A stretch of DNA of 64,000 bases, taken from Acanthochromis polyacanthus. Lineage: Eukaryota > Chordata > Actinopteri > Pomacentridae. Numbering within the stretch: position 1 is the first letter of the stretch; each line of letters starts with the position of its first letter. The stretch is taken from positions 2,783,320 through 2,847,319 of the forward strand of contig NC_067135.1 in the NCBI RefSeq assembly GCF_021347895.1, written 5' to 3'. Shown here in pieces: positions 1-11,640 of the stretch. The position numbers and the translations under genes were made by a program. Below the pieces are notes generated by a model. The model ran no database searches. It was not told where the DNA came from and saw only the letters and a program-made list of their open reading frames with translations.

Positions 1-2197
1 GGTTTTTCCTTCTTTAACTGAGGGGTACCAACAATTTTGTCCACGTGTGTAGCACCTGAATGTTACACTAAAATTATGAAAGCATTTAACAGTTAACTGA
101 CGTTTTGCATAAAAAATATTAATAATTGCTTGTATTTTTGGTGCCAACTACTGAGGGTAGTAATGTTTCCATTGCAGTTGACTAATCAGGAATATCTCTA
201 GTGATACCCATACACAACCCAAGCATATCATCGGTGGTTTTTGGGAGCATTCACCCCTAAGTTTTCTATGGTTTGGTCTATTTTACATGAACTAATCAAT
301 GTTGCATCTTGTGAGGTGAGAAAGCGTTTCAGTCTGCTTCTCCTTAATGCAGGTACAAGGGCAGCTATTTGTTTGTGCGAGAGTCTATTGATTTGTATTC
401 TGTGTGTGTTTGGATGCGAGAACACAATGTCTTTACCCTCGGCAGTGTTTGGACTGCAGGTGTGTTTCTGTCTGACTTTTTGTGACCTTAGTGAGTTCAG
501 GATAAACAGACTGTCTGCTCTGTGTGGGTGTGACGCCGAACGACCAGACAGAGCTCTAGGTGTTGCCTCCATTGGGCCAGTCTGCTCTCGTCCCGACAAA
601 ACGCCGTCACCAGAAGTCAAGGCCGTGCTGCTCACTCCATCATAGAGTGTTAATTAATTACAGACTCTCTCGTGTTCTTGTTTGACTCTAAAATGATAGT
701 AAAACAGCTTTTAGCCTTCGATCTAAGCAGGAAAAATGTCTGAATCAGTCATTTATTACAGTATCTACAGTAGTTTTCTGTCAGTGACCTTTAGTTCTGA
801 CAATTTTTTACAAGCAACACAACACTGATGTAAACCACAAGTTAGAGGCCAGTCTAAATGGATGGGGAACCAAGTAAGTGGCTATAAAAGACAATGCCTT
901 TTGTACAATCTGTTTACTAAGAGTTGGTTTCTTTCAACCTTGACAGCAAAGGTCCCCAAACCTAACTAATAAAAATAGTTGTTTTTAATGCAAACCATGA
1001 CCAAACCAAGTGCTGTTTGTTCCTTAACCTAACCGAACTTCTACCACAGAAACATCCCATGAAGAGACGACTTTTCCCAGCAAGGTGGCCAGCTATAAAA
1101 CCGATAAAAAACAAACATCTTGAACTTATTATTCAAGGTTAGCCACAATTATTCTGCAGAGAAAATAAAGGAAAGCTTGGGTTACAGGGTAGAGGAACAT
1201 TATAGGTGTAGTCACTTTTGGTTTTATCGAACAATACACTGAACTTGTAGTGACATTCCCAAGTTTCTAGATCACAGCTTTAGTTTGGGTGAGTAAAATG
1301 TTATTATAATTGCTACAAATTATGGCTAGCAGTAAAAACCAATTGTAATAAGCACAATTTAACCTTTAAAGTTGCTACGGCTAAATTAGTAGCAAACATT
1401 TGCCTTATTTACACGCCAAAATTAGCATTTACGGTCACATTTATGTCCACCTAATGAATTTAAGTCCAGTTATTATTCATGTTTTCATTCTGTTTTGATC
1501 TCCATAAAATCAGAGCTATGCTGCTGTTGGAAAATAGTCTAATGAGAGCTGTGAGACTCAACCAGAACAGTGAAGTTGGGGGTCGTGCCACCAAAACAAT
1601 GAGCTAAAAGGAGTTTAAAAACTTTGGGATGCTGCAAAATTTGTGATTATTCTTTGTGGGCTCATCACATACACATTTGATTTATTGGTAATAAAAGATA
1701 TTGATCAATGCAGCTTTAAAGTTATAATTTTCTTGGCCCCAGAAGCATGTTGTAATAAGTGAAGGAGTGGCAGTTGTGTATTAGCACACACTGCTTTTTA
1801 AAGTACACTTTCAGGACTGGTCTTTTTTGGCATTTTCCATGAGGACGATGGTGCAGTCCAAGTTTTCCAGGCTGTGAAGATGGAAACAGTGATGGTGAGG
1901 TTGCTGGTGAAGCGTTGCTGCTGTGGTACGGTTTAAAGGAAGTCATTAAAAAGCCAGAGCCGGCAGACAAGGCGAGCAGTCAAGGAATGTGGAAGGCATT
2001 TGGAGGAATGTTACCACATTTACCACCGACTGAACAGACAGAAAAACTCTCTACCTTGACTTTTTTTTTCCAAAAGACCTTTTAAAACGTGTGTGTAGCT
2101 GCTCCCTACAGTGTCGGCAGCATTAGAAATGAGTGGAAACAAGTCACAAGTCGTCCAACAGCAGGAGGGTCATAAAACAAGGAACGCTAAGGGGATG
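1..2197. other. no gene recognised; AT-rich spacer
   Basis: I found no gene, structural RNA or recognisable transposon here. Two overlapping open frames at 228-645, one per strand, read as antiparallel chance frames and show no domain, signal peptide or splice context. The stretch is probably intergenic or intronic. Confidence 0.5.
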
Positions 2198-2262
2198 TAC
2201 ATCTCCTGTCAAAAGTTTTAGGACACTTTCTTATTCAAATAAAACTTTTGACAGGGGGTGTA
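2198..2262. mobile_element. short palindromic MITE, copy 1 (deleted centre)
   Basis: This 65-bp copy belongs to a family of five in the window, the others being 80-82 bp. The ends are inverted repeats reading TACAYCYCCTGTCAAAAG inward and CTTTTGACAGGGGGTGTA outward. It begins and ends with TA, the usual target duplication of Tc1/mariner elements. The centre is shortened, so almost the whole element folds as a hairpin. The Tc1/mariner assignment is inferred from the TA ends. Confidence 0.8.
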
Positions 2263-2588
2263 TATCCCATCATGCCACTCTGCTAAAACCTTTTAAAGTT
2301 ATAGATTCCTGTCTGGTTGAAGCCCAGACGTAGTGCTGATTGTTAAAAATGTTTCTGATTTCGTAGGTATGCAGCTATTTCTGTCTCTCCTCTCCTACAA
2401 AAATCCAGTCATCCCTATATTTGCGTAACAGTTTGTCCACATAAGGACCTTGAACTAGATGAGAGCAATTCACAGTAATTTAATATGCATTTTGTTCATT
2501 TTTAAGAAAAAATATTAGCAGTCTTTCTGAAATGTGAGGATTTTATTATGTTCTTAGGAATATCATAAATGAGATATGTTTGGATTTT

Positions 2589-2632
2589 CATCCATACACC
2601 GCCTAATCCTCATTAGGGTCGCGGGGGGGCTG
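2589..2632 (+). repeat. fragment of a common teleost dispersed repeat
   Basis: The stretch from TCATCCATACACCGCC through CATTAGGGTCGCGGGGG matches, from memory, a start motif very common in teleost repeats. Only about 45 bp survive. The superfamily cannot be judged from this piece. Confidence 0.4.
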
Positions 2633-2737
2633 TGATGACAAGAACTTGATAAACAGTAATAGCTTGTTAGAGTAAGCAAGATTTAGTTTAAGTTCATTTT
2701 TAAGTTCTTTCTTTGCATGAAAACGCACAGTAGTTGT

Positions 2738-3306
2738 ATTATGACTAGGGCTGGCCCGAATAGTGGTTTCTGGCCTCCAAATATTCAGGCCCTATTAAAG
2801 ACGAATATCCGAATATTCGTTCCACCCCATAACGTCCGAATATTCGGATCCAAATTTTGCCTTCGTTTTGTCTTCAGTTAAACTAAAGAATTTCCAAACA
2901 GCGGAGGTCTTCAGCATCTTGTCTTGTGTTTATGCAACGAAGTGAAACGTGATGTCAGAGTCGGCAGCCACCCGGCCATTCGGGTGGTGGTAAGAAACAC
3001 GAATGGATGAGCCGAGATGAACCGAACACGACGGGGTGAGCCGAAGTGGACCGAAGGCAAAGGGAAGAGACGAGCTCCGGATATTTTCGTCTGGGGGGAG
3101 GAGGGGGTGATCACATAGACACGACGAGGTGGGCCGATACGAGCCAATGTGGGCCGAAGGTGGAGGGAAGACAGTAACGCCGCATATTCTTTCCGCCCAG
3201 TAACGTCCGACCAGAGGGGGGCGAATATTCGGATACCAAAATTAATATCCGGGTACTGCCGTCGCGAACAAATATTTGGATATTCGTGTCCAGCCCTAAT
3301 TATGAC
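2738..3306 (-). mobile_element. non-autonomous hAT-type transposon, copy 1, with 8-bp target duplication
   Basis: The element body is 2746-3298 (553 bp). It opens with TAGGGCTGG and closes with CCAGCCCTA. The 8-bp direct repeat ATTATGAC flanks it exactly at 2738-2745 and 3299-3306, the hallmark of hAT insertion. Palindromic GAATATTC/CGAATATTCG motifs sit next to both ends and may be transposase-binding subterminal repeats. On the minus strand near 2870-2925 is the remnant of a coding start in the style of a BED zinc finger (seen more clearly in copies 3 and 5), suggesting an internally deleted derivative of a full transposon. Frames across it are not genes. Confidence 0.9.
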
Positions 3307-3319
3307 GCTACTAATATTC

Positions 3320-3425
3320 AAGTCAGAGTGGGTTGTTGACTAACCAGAAGGTCACTGGTTCGATCCTCCGTCTCCGCATGTGCTGAAATATCCTTGGGAA
3401 AGATGCTGAACCCCAAGTTGAACCT
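3320..3425 (+). repeat. tRNA-derived SINE fragment
   Basis: A tRNA-like segment with the Pol III B-box GGTTCGATC at about 3358 is followed by TCCTTGGGAAAGATGCTGAA, a signature shared by many teleost tRNA-derived SINEs. It lies about 20 bp after hAT copy 1. There is no acceptor-stem pairing, so it is not a functional tRNA gene. The family name is uncertain. Confidence 0.6.
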
Positions 3426-3429
3426 AACA

Positions 3430-4975
3430 AAGTTTAAAAACGTGCTAGATAATTGCACACCATTTATCTAACAACTTTTTGGGGAGACTTTAGCTGCTTT
3501 CTGCCAATCCAGTGGCCTGACCATGTGCTAAACTCAGTCACACCCACATTCTGGAAGGCTCAGCCAACTGGAAAGCAGTGAATGAGGAGGAACCACAGAA
3601 AGAAAAGTGGCTGTCAAGCATGAATGTCATATTTTACAGCATTCCAGTTGTTAGGAAGTTTCAGATTGTTGCCATTTGTTCTTGTTGTGGTCTGAATGTG
3701 TGATGGTGTTGTACTGGACTGCGCTTCATGTTGTTTACTTTCTGCAGCGTCTTTCTTTCTTCTCTGGTCCTCTCCTGTCAGACAAATTGTGCGTTCTCGC
3801 TGCTTTATTTTTAGTCTCGCAACGCTCCCATCGCTTCCACGATGACTAAAGGAATGATAACGCCAGAGTCTGTCTCTTTGTGTAGACCAAAGCTTCATCA
3901 TGTTGAACGCAGGCCGGCAGAAGAGCTGCTATTTCCTGTTGGTCTTTTTGTATCAGCGCACATACAGTGGAATTGTACATTTTAATGTAGCATTAAAGGA
4001 AATAAAACCACCAAAAAGAGAAAAAAAAAAAAAAGCTCAAGATGAGAGATTTCACTCAGTTCCTTCTCTGTCAACACAAATCCATTGAATTAAATGACAC
4101 TCTGTCCATTGTTGTCCAAATACATACAGTCTAGATTGTAAGCTGCCATCCATACTTACAATAAGCTCCAATGAAAGATTGTTGGCTTCACTGTGGAGCT
4201 TTTAAAGCACATTTGATTCCCACACTGTGGTCCGCCACTACACTTAGATCAATATGAAAGATCATTTTGATGTTACCCTAATGCCTTCTTAACACAACCT
4301 CATCCGTCAGCGTTGTGTTTTTGCCTTTCCCGATCACTACACGTCAATATAAATGAGGCTGATGATGATGTTGTCAGACCGTGCAATCGACAACTAGCGT
4401 GTCATTCAAAATAATTCATTAGTTGCTGCTGAAAGTCCAAGATGTTAAGTTTGTAATAATGTGGCGGTTGTGTGATGACTTTATTTGCTTCCTGCTGTAG
4501 CAATTTGCATTTCTTCAAGATTTCTCGATGCCTCTGCTTTTTATATCTGCAGGAGATGTCTTCTCCCTGGAGGAAGGTGTCCTTGTTTTGTCTTTATCAA
4601 AAAGAAAAAAAGCTAAAAATACAGAGTGTGTGACAGCAGGTCCTTGTAGCTCTTCTCTTTGTGGTTTATTGATGCAGCTCTGCATCACTAACCACCATTA
4701 AAAATCATATATTACTGAATTGTTCTACCGATTACATGTGGTGGCAGCTCAACCTCTGGATGGATTCAACTGACGGTGATTTCTTTGAATGAAGTGCATT
4801 CATGAAAGTCAAAATGAGACACATTGTAGATATTTTACTGCTTACACTTTATTATTTGGGCCCATATTAGTTACTGCTGCCTGTTCCATGTAAACACAGT
4901 TCAATCAAGGAAAAAAAATGCCTGAACTTGACCCACAAAACTAATATCAAAAGCTGGAGTTTACCTTCAAGCATC
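3430..4975. other. no gene recognised
   Basis: This is AT-rich sequence with an A-run near 4021 and small frames on both strands that show no domain. I see nothing that supports an exon. Confidence 0.5.
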
Positions 4976-5077
4976 TACTCTACCATTCAGAAGTTTGGGG
5001 TCACTAGACAATTCCATGTTTCCACGAAAACTCACACTTTTATTCATGTGCTAACATAAGTGCACAGGGGTTTTCTT
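4976..5077 (+). mobile_element. one end of a Tc1-type non-autonomous element
   Basis: The left end of the family found complete at 9325-9665 is visible: a TA start, CTACCATTCAGAAGTTTGGG, then an inner part with TTTTATTCATGTGCTAACAT. The similarity fades after the CACAGGGGTTTTCT motif and there is no second end, so the copy is truncated. Confidence 0.7.
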
Positions 5078-5079
5078 AC

Positions 5080-6070
5080 GATTAAAAGAATCAGCGACAG
5101 TGAAACAGAAAACCCCTGTTGATTTGAGATGGAATCACCTTAAAGCGGTTTAGATTAAATGTCGCGCTTTGTAATTTTTTCTGGCAGAATGACGCATCAC
5201 AGATGAGTAGTTCACTGACCATCAGAAAGTTTAAAATCTGAAAAATTTTCTATTTTTTACAATTTCTTGCTCTCATGAATGGTTCAATTTTGATGATTTT
5301 TTTAAAATCAAGATATCACGCCTCCCAAACCCATGCTAGTGTTTGTAGTTAACTTCGAATTGATTTTGCTTCTGTCTTCAATGTGACACAGCAATACCGT
5401 ACTTTAGCTCCACAAAGGTCACCGAGAGTTGAGTAGTAATTCACCGAAAACAAGTTTAAAGTCTCGTCCATCACAATACCGTAACCTTTCTAACGTAATC
5501 GCCATGACAACCTAGCAGCCTGATGGAGCGAAAATCACAACAAGACAAGCTGTAAACTAGTCACCAACGTCTGACATCAAAAGGCATTTAAAAAGAAATC
5601 CGGTCCTCCTTTCTGTCTTCCTCCAGCAAAGGAAATGTACAATCTGCCAAGTCCGCTGTTTTCACCCTAAATGCTGTTTTCAAATTCAAATAACGAGGAA
5701 GGATGTGAGGAACCCGACAAAGAGCAGCCTCCATCCATCCATCCATCCATCTGCTGTTTGATGCCTTCAGTGGACACTTTCAAAGGATCCTCTCCTCCCC
5801 ACAGCTTCACTAAATAACTTCTTGTTTTCCAGAACGGCCTCGGTGAATAGCGTGGAGCTCTGAGTCCATCTATCACGTCACCGGAGCAAAAGCAGAAAGA
5901 GACAAAGGCAGCAAAGAGTCGGCAAAGAAACGCTGCGATCTTTAACCTTTGTGTTGATGAAGCTGCTGTCGCCTCAAGTCTGAGCGCCTTCAGCAACAGA
6001 CATGAAGAAGAAAGAGTTTCTGTAGAAGGATGAGGGACGACTTTTACTTCCATATTGTGGCTGCTCACTA
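5080..6070. other. no gene recognised; short CCAT microsatellite
   Basis: A CCAT run lies at 5731-5751. The 133-aa minus-strand frame across it contains a low-complexity MDGWMDGG encoded by the microsatellite and has no domain. I consider it noncoding. Confidence 0.5.
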
Positions 6071-6073
6071 GTT

Positions 6074-6235
6074 CAACTCAATTCCATTTAATTGTAATTA
6101 CATAGAACTTTACATTGTAAGGTAAAGACCGTACAAAGAGAGAACCCAACAATCCAAAGTTGTCTCTGGATTCCCTTTGAGGAAGCAGTCGGCGATGGTG
6201 GAAAGGAACCAAAAACATCCCACCCCTTTAACCCC
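6074..6235 (-). mobile_element. 3' end of an L2-type LINE, antisense
   Basis: The order of landmarks matches the 3' untranslated end of the L2-type element at 19561: an ATTCCATTTAATTGTAATTAC start, an AGAACTTTACATTG block, AGAGAGAACCCAACAATCC, and CAGTCGGCGATGGTGGAAAGG. It is read on the minus strand and lacks coding sequence. A CTCF-like core (CACCAGGGGGCATAG, 6264-6278) lies just beyond it. Confidence 0.65.
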
Positions 6236-6575
6236 TTAAATGAATGCATTTCCTTGCATTGAACACCAGGGGGCATAGTGGGGGCGTAACTCCCACCAAA
6301 CACACTGAGTTAGCGACTTTGAGGACAGATTGTTAATATTTAGCCAGTTAGCATGTCTGTAGAGTTGCTATGAGGCTGATTTACCATTTCTAGCGGACTG
6401 TGAGGAAATTTTCGCTAAATTTCACTGAAAGTTTGTCGGATCAGAATCACTTACTCTGAATGCTTTGCTGTGTTCTTGAACTTTTTTTTAAAGCTTCATA
6501 AGAGTTGCCTGCTTTGGCTTTAAATATAGGAGCAATGAACCGAAACAGGAACGCTGTGGGTTGTGAAGCCAACAC

Positions 6576-6954
6576 GAAACAGCTGGGGCTGGACCCGAAT
6601 GTCCTGAATATCCGAATATTCGTTCGCTACGGCGGTATCCGGATATTAATTTTGGTATCCGAATATTCGCCCCACCATATACACATATGTCTATGTGATC
6701 ACCCCTTCCTCCCCCCCACGAAAATATTCGGAGCTCATCTCTGCCCACTTCGGCTCATCCCACCGTGTTCGACTCATCTCGGCTCCTCCATTCGTGTTTG
6801 TTACCTCCCACCCCACTCAACCCCCACCATCCACCCCCACCCCCCACCCCGTTGGGCGTTACGGGGCGGAACGAATATTTGGATATTCTTCTTTAATAGG
6901 GCCTGAATATTCAGAGACCACAAAACCACTTCTCGGGCCAGCCCTAGAAACAGC
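6576..6954 (+). mobile_element. non-autonomous hAT-type transposon, copy 2, with 8-bp target duplication
   Basis: The body is 6584-6946 (363 bp), in the opposite orientation to copy 1. The 8-bp repeat GAAACAGC flanks it at 6576-6583 and 6947-6954. The ends read TGGGGCTGGACCC and GGGCCAGCCCTA, so one terminal base has mutated. The middle block with the BED-finger start, present in copies 1, 3 and 5, is missing, so this is a shorter deletion derivative. Several GAATATTCG palindromes remain near both ends. Confidence 0.9.
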
Positions 6955-9215
6955 AACAAAGATGGTAAAATTTGTAGCTGAGCAGAGTGAATGAGGCAAT
7001 AATTCCCTGTGGGTTCGTTAATGTGAGTGACTCCTTTTCCATCTATTGTTTATGTGAAACACTGATTATTGCAGCTTTAAACCTTAAAATATTTTGAAGC
7101 TTTCTGTGCTAAATTGAAGGTGGTTCTATAAGTAAGGGGAAGATGAATGCAAAGATGGAATACAACCTCTTTTCTCACCATTAAAAGCAGTGAAATTGAA
7201 TTTTTGCATAGCTGTTGTTTGCTAATTTCCCCCCTGTAGGCTGATACTGGACGGTTCTTTCAGGGCGTATTCTTCTTCTCTTTGATGTTGCTTCATGAAA
7301 AATGTAGCGTTGTGATTAGTCTTTTATGCATGAGCTCTGTAATATCACAGTGTTTGCAAAACCGTGAGGATTATTAAGGAAAACGCACAATGAGAAAGGA
7401 GAAAAAAACACCTCAACTCCAAAATAAATGAATGAATGTGTTGATTTATGTTCAAATGGTAATTACGTTTTAAATTCTTTTTAAAAAAATCAGGATTTAC
7501 TTTATTCATTGTACAAACAAGTACATTTTGAAGGTCTAGATATGAAAAAATAATTGATGGAGAGGAAAATTGTGTAAATAAATGGAAGCTATAGTTCTGT
7601 ATCAACAAAGGAAAGCAAATCCACTCATTTAAATAAACCTTTAAAAAGCTAATGTGTTAATCTTGACTTGGAATATAATTTTGAACTAATGTTCTCAAAT
7701 TCAAGAGTGAAAACTTGTTCATTTCTAAATCCGTAAACAATAAATAAATGTAAAATTAATGATTTATTGAAGCAATGTTGTCACAAAAAGCTAAAAAAAT
7801 AAAAAGATGATGGGAAAAATGGGAAATAACCTGGATTTTGAAGTTGATTATGGATCGAAATTGTGATTCATTATACAAGTAGGAGATGTAGAAATATCCA
7901 AAACGACAGGAATTAGAATTAAAAATAGGAAATAATATTAGAAATGATAATAATACACTCCGTCTCTGCAGCACCTTTGAAAACAGGGGCTTCGCAAAGC
8001 ATTAAAATACACAAAAACATTAGATAAAGCATCAGTAAAAACCCCACAACCTTAAAAAGACCAATAACCAAGCATAAAAATGTATAAAAGCTCTTAATTT
8101 TTTACATTTATTTAATGGATATTATCACCTAGTATCAGTGTTGGAGTAGAGGCTCTTATTTTGAAGCTTTTATGGCGGCACCAGAGACGTTCAGGATGGA
8201 GATTGAAGACATTTAGCCACTAAATGAGACTCAGTAATCAGGTAAAAGACTTCGTACGGTGCATTTCTTCGTCTGTATCGCGTTTCTATGACTCTTCCTT
8301 ACAGTATCTCCGTTTCAAAGCACTTCCAGTATTTAAACCCCACCTGCCTTTCCACTCCTGCACTGGTTGGATTCGGCCAAAGCAGATTATTGCATTCACA
8401 AATGCTATTACACACACACACTCTCTCCAGTCAAATGGCATTAGCTTCTATGTAGCTGTACTCATTTTACTCTGGACGCTCTCTGAGGCAGAGAGCGAGT
8501 GAGTCACTTTGTGTTCAGTGACCTTCACACTTATAAAATTATGTCACATTCATGTATAAGTTGTTGCAGATACGATATGCAGCATAGTAGAGGGGATATA
8601 GTGTGTCGGATATGTGTGGAAATGGAGCTACTGGCTGTGCAAAGCAAGGAAATGGAAATATGTAAGGAAATGTGTGTATACGGGAGTGGACGTCCATGGG
8701 AATACACTCTAAAAAATTCATTTCAGGCTCAACTTCCAACATGCTACACTGAGTTAGCACAATTAGCTTATCATCTATAGTTAAATTTTCTTTTAATTAC
8801 CAGTGGAACAGTCTGAAATTGTCAAAACATGTGAAAATAAAGAAGAAAGCTCGAAATCCTGAGCTCAAAGTGAAGAAAAATGACATTTTCAACCCAATTT
8901 AATTAAGTTACCTCAGCTTAAATTTAGTTTTAAATCAACAAACGCAAAAATCTGAGTTTAAATCACACGTGACGTTAAGTTGAAGCAGCTAGCAGCATTA
9001 TTATGTCAACACAGCTCATCAAAAATGGTGTTTGCAACTTTAAAAGTTTATCTGAATCGGAAAATTTGATTGTTTTTAGTCTTGCATTCAGTGAAGAAGT
9101 TGGTTTTGAATCACTTTTTAGAGTGTTGGAATGTATTTTAAGTGGAAAAATGATGAAGAAGTTCACACGAAAGAGTAGGTTAAAGATTGGAGTGTTTTCT
9201 TTTTAGAAGAGGGAG
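6955..9215. other. AT-rich spacer; possible LINE tail at 7930-8015
   Basis: There is no gene. The stretch GATAATAATACACTC followed by GCACCTTTGAAAACAGGGGC and GCAAAGCATTAAAATAC resembles the 3' tails of teleost LINEs that carry AT-rich microsatellite ends; this is recognition by style only. The frames at 8224-8780 have no domain. Confidence 0.4.
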
Positions 9216-9297
9216 TACACTCCCTGTCAAAAGTTTTGAGACGGGTTCTAATTTATTAGCATGAGAAAGTGTCTCAAAACTTTTGACAGGGGGTGTA
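9216..9297. mobile_element. short palindromic MITE, copy 2
   Basis: A full-length 82-bp copy starting TACACTCCCTGTCAAAAG and ending CTTTTGACAGGGGGTGTA. The inner flanks TTTTGAGAC and GTCTCAAAA are also complementary, so each inverted repeat is about 26 bp or more. TA borders suggest Tc1/mariner mobilisation. Confidence 0.85.
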
Positions 9298-9324
9298 TGC
9301 CAACGATCTAGAATTATTATGAAT

Positions 9325-9665
9325 TACGCTACCATTCAAAAGTTTGGGTTCACTTAATAGTGTCCTTATTTTTGAAAGAAAAGCATTTCTTTCAATGAAG
9401 ATAACATTTAAAAAAAATCCAGTGTAGACATTGTTAATGTGGTAAATGACTATTCTAGCTGGAAATGTTTAATGGAACATCTCCATAGGGGTACAGAGGA
9501 ACATTTCCAGCAACCATCACTCCTGTCTTCTAATGCTACATTGTGTTATCTAATGGTGTTGAAAGGCTCATTGATGATTAGAAAACCCTTGTGCAGTTAT
9601 GTTAGCATATGGATAAAAGTGGAAGTTTTTGTCTGGATGACCCCAAACCTTTGAACTGTACTATA
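9325..9665. mobile_element. Tc1-type non-autonomous element, full length
   Basis: This is a 341-bp element with inverted ends: TACGCTACCATTCAAAAG on the left and the complement of a closely similar sequence at about 9643-9665. Both ends finish in TA. The interior has no transposase. Its right half, including CTCCATAGGGGTACAGAGGA, recurs at 32010-32244. A 71-aa frame across it (9439-9654) is repeat-derived. Confidence 0.85.
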
Positions 9666-9669
9666 TTTG

Positions 9670-10980
9670 ATGAGTCACATTTAGCACAGTAACACACAGC
9701 AGGTCAGATGTGCTGCATCAAAGAGCTCTGAATTATTCATGAAGCTTGTCTAAATATTGTCTGAATATGATTTGAGAGCGTTGAAATGTGCAGACTGCAG
9801 TTACCTTTGGTGGTTTCATGCCAGGAAGACACTTCTAATGGACCGAGGCATGACTCAGCACTTAGAGAAGAGGGACGGCATAAAGGATGAGTCGGCAGAT
9901 AGTGGAATGAGCCTCGGATGTTTAGTTTCGATCAAAGGAGTCTCATATACAGATCTGTTATGTAGCAAACACGCTCTAATGTATGTGTGGCTGATTAACT
10001 GGTCATAATCTGACATGTCCTTTGCAGCTTTATCTTCTTGCTGTTTCCTCTTCTTTTTCTCTGCTCTTCCTCCTCCAGTTGAGGGTTATGAAGGACACCC
10101 TGGTGTGTTTTTATAGAGATCGTATTTAGCAGCTAGGTGGCTAATTAAAGGCTCGCTGTGCTCTGTGACATTGCCTGAGGCTGCAGTGACCTACCTGAAC
10201 AGTTCCTTCTCTTGCTCCTTGCAGCTGCAGTCGTTATGAGCGGGGCTTGAGGTTTGTCGTGTTAAATTGCAGTTTAAAGCTATTTTATGTAGCCAAACAG
10301 TGGACTCTGTGGCTAAATGTGAAAGTTATACAATCATTAAATGCAACCAAAATGAGCTAAAGCAGTGATTCTGTAACAAAAGCAGAAAAGAGTGATAAAG
10401 TGATAAACTGCCCCAGCTACTAACATTAGCCATCATAGCACTGTAGCATCAAAACAGTGTAGTGTAGCGCATGAATTAAGGGTGTTTTCAGTTGTAATTT
10501 TGCTTTAACATTGTAAACAAGTATTTAAAAAATTGTGGTCTATACAAATAAGCCCCTAAATTAGCCATAACCTTGACAAACTTTGATTTGTAGTGGTATC
10601 TTCAGGCAGGAAAAGACATACGAAATGATAAAATATGGTAATAAAATGTGTCTTATTTATGTGTTTTTCTTTACTTTTTTACTATTTAGTCTAAAACTGT
10701 TCATATTAGTTGAAATTGTGGCAAATGTTTGAGAATTTAAAAGCAATTTAAAATTCCAAAATGGTCCTGATGCAGTATTTTTCTACCAAAGTGCCCAGTT
10801 AGCTTGTTGTTTGTGTTCATCATCGACAGATAGCCGCTTATAAGATGGAAAAAGGCAAGAAATCCATATTTTTCAAGTGGAATTGGCCTCAATGCAAAAA
10901 AAAAAATCAATCAAAAAATAGAGGATGTTTGGCAATGAAAACTCTCAAATATTGTGAGATGAAACCAAAACTGACGATCA
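9670..10980. other. no gene recognised
   Basis: AT-rich spacer with chance frames only. A pyrimidine tract followed by AG near 10070-10080 looks like an acceptor but leads into no sustained open frame. Confidence 0.45.
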
Positions 10981-10984
10981 TACT

Positions 10985-11565
10985 GGCAAGAATTAGCCTA
11001 GCTGCGCTAGACAACCCACGGCAACGAATTTAATTCTCTGCCAGGGTGGGTCTAGTTACCCTCCATAAGGCTCGAGGTTGGATGCTCCTAAAACTGGCCG
11101 GACCAATCACCATGAAGTGTAGAGTCAGAAGGCGGGCGTAACTAAGTGACAACAGAGGCGTGACGATTCTGACAGAAACAACCGGCGCACAATAAACAGT
11201 TATCTTTCGACTCGGCTTTGGCCACAGCCCTTAAAGATTTGAAGCTAAAATTCAACTTGAAAGATAAACAAAGGACGGCACTGAAGTGTTTCATTGAGAA
11301 GAAAGACGTATTTGGACTTATGCCGACGGGATATGGCAAATCCTTAATATACCAGTTGGCTCCGCTGGTTGGGAAGCTAATGGGACTTAGCCACAATCCG
11401 CCGGCTCTCTAGGAACTACGTCAGCCTATTCGTTGCGCTGATTGGTTGTATACCTACCCAATTGCTGCAGAGTGATTTGAAAGACAACCTTTTAGCCCGC
11501 CTCCCTCCCTGTCGAGCGTTCCTAGACCCTTGTGTCTTAAGAGCTGGGTCTAGCTAGGCAAGAAT
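10985..11565 (+). mobile_element. inverted-repeat element carrying a helicase fragment, flanked by 9-bp direct repeats
   Basis: The 9-bp repeat GGCAAGAAT occurs at 10985-10993 and 11557-11565. Between them the 563-bp segment 10994-11556 begins TAGCCTAGCTGCGCTAGAC and ends GGGTCTAGCTAG, which pair as imperfect inverted repeats (CTAGC and TAGAC blocks with a 4-base offset). Inside is a RecQ-like helicase fragment. The structure fits a small DNA transposon that holds or captured gene sequence, or an internally deleted element that encoded its own helicase. Superfamily is not determined: an 8- or 9-bp duplication would suit hAT or a relative, but the ends are not typical. Confidence 0.65.
11218..11412 (+). 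pseudogene. RecQ-like DNA helicase fragment (Walker A region)
   Basis: About 60 residues remain open. The readable part contains KFNLKDKQRTALKCFIEKKD followed by GLMPTGYGKSLIYQLAPLV. MPTGYGKS is a helicase motif I (Walker A, ATP-binding) in the RecQ style, and the preceding Q-rich stretch resembles motif 0. Similarity ends after GKLMG, and a stop follows within about 10 codons. A RecQ protein needs six further motifs, absent here, so no activity is possible. There is no ATG; the frame opens with TTG. It lies inside the inverted-repeat element at 10994-11556. It may be a captured host gene piece or a relic of a repetitive helicase family in fish. Confidence 0.7.
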
Positions 11566-11578
11566 GGTAGTGAAGAAG

Positions 11579-11640
11579 ACCCTTAAGGGTTGGACTCTTA
11601 GGGTTGGACTGTTAAGGGTTGGACTCTTCAGGGCTGGATG
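11579..11640 (+). repeat. short tandem repeat with AGGGTTGGACT core
   Basis: Four units of about 15-16 bp share the core AGGGTTGGACT, the last degenerate (AGGGCTGGATG). The unit resembles telomere repeat by chance only. It lies 14 bp after the helicase-bearing element. Confidence 0.75.

Noticed and set aside
228..645. Pair of antiparallel 134-135 codon frames
   Set aside because: Mirror-image frames on both strands, typical of a stop-poor stretch rather than a gene.
3340..3410. Functional tRNA gene
   Set aside because: B-box present but no paired acceptor stem, and SINE-type tail text follows.
11579..11640. Interstitial telomere repeat
   Set aside because: AGGGTTGGACT units have a 15-16 bp period, not TTAGGG arrays.
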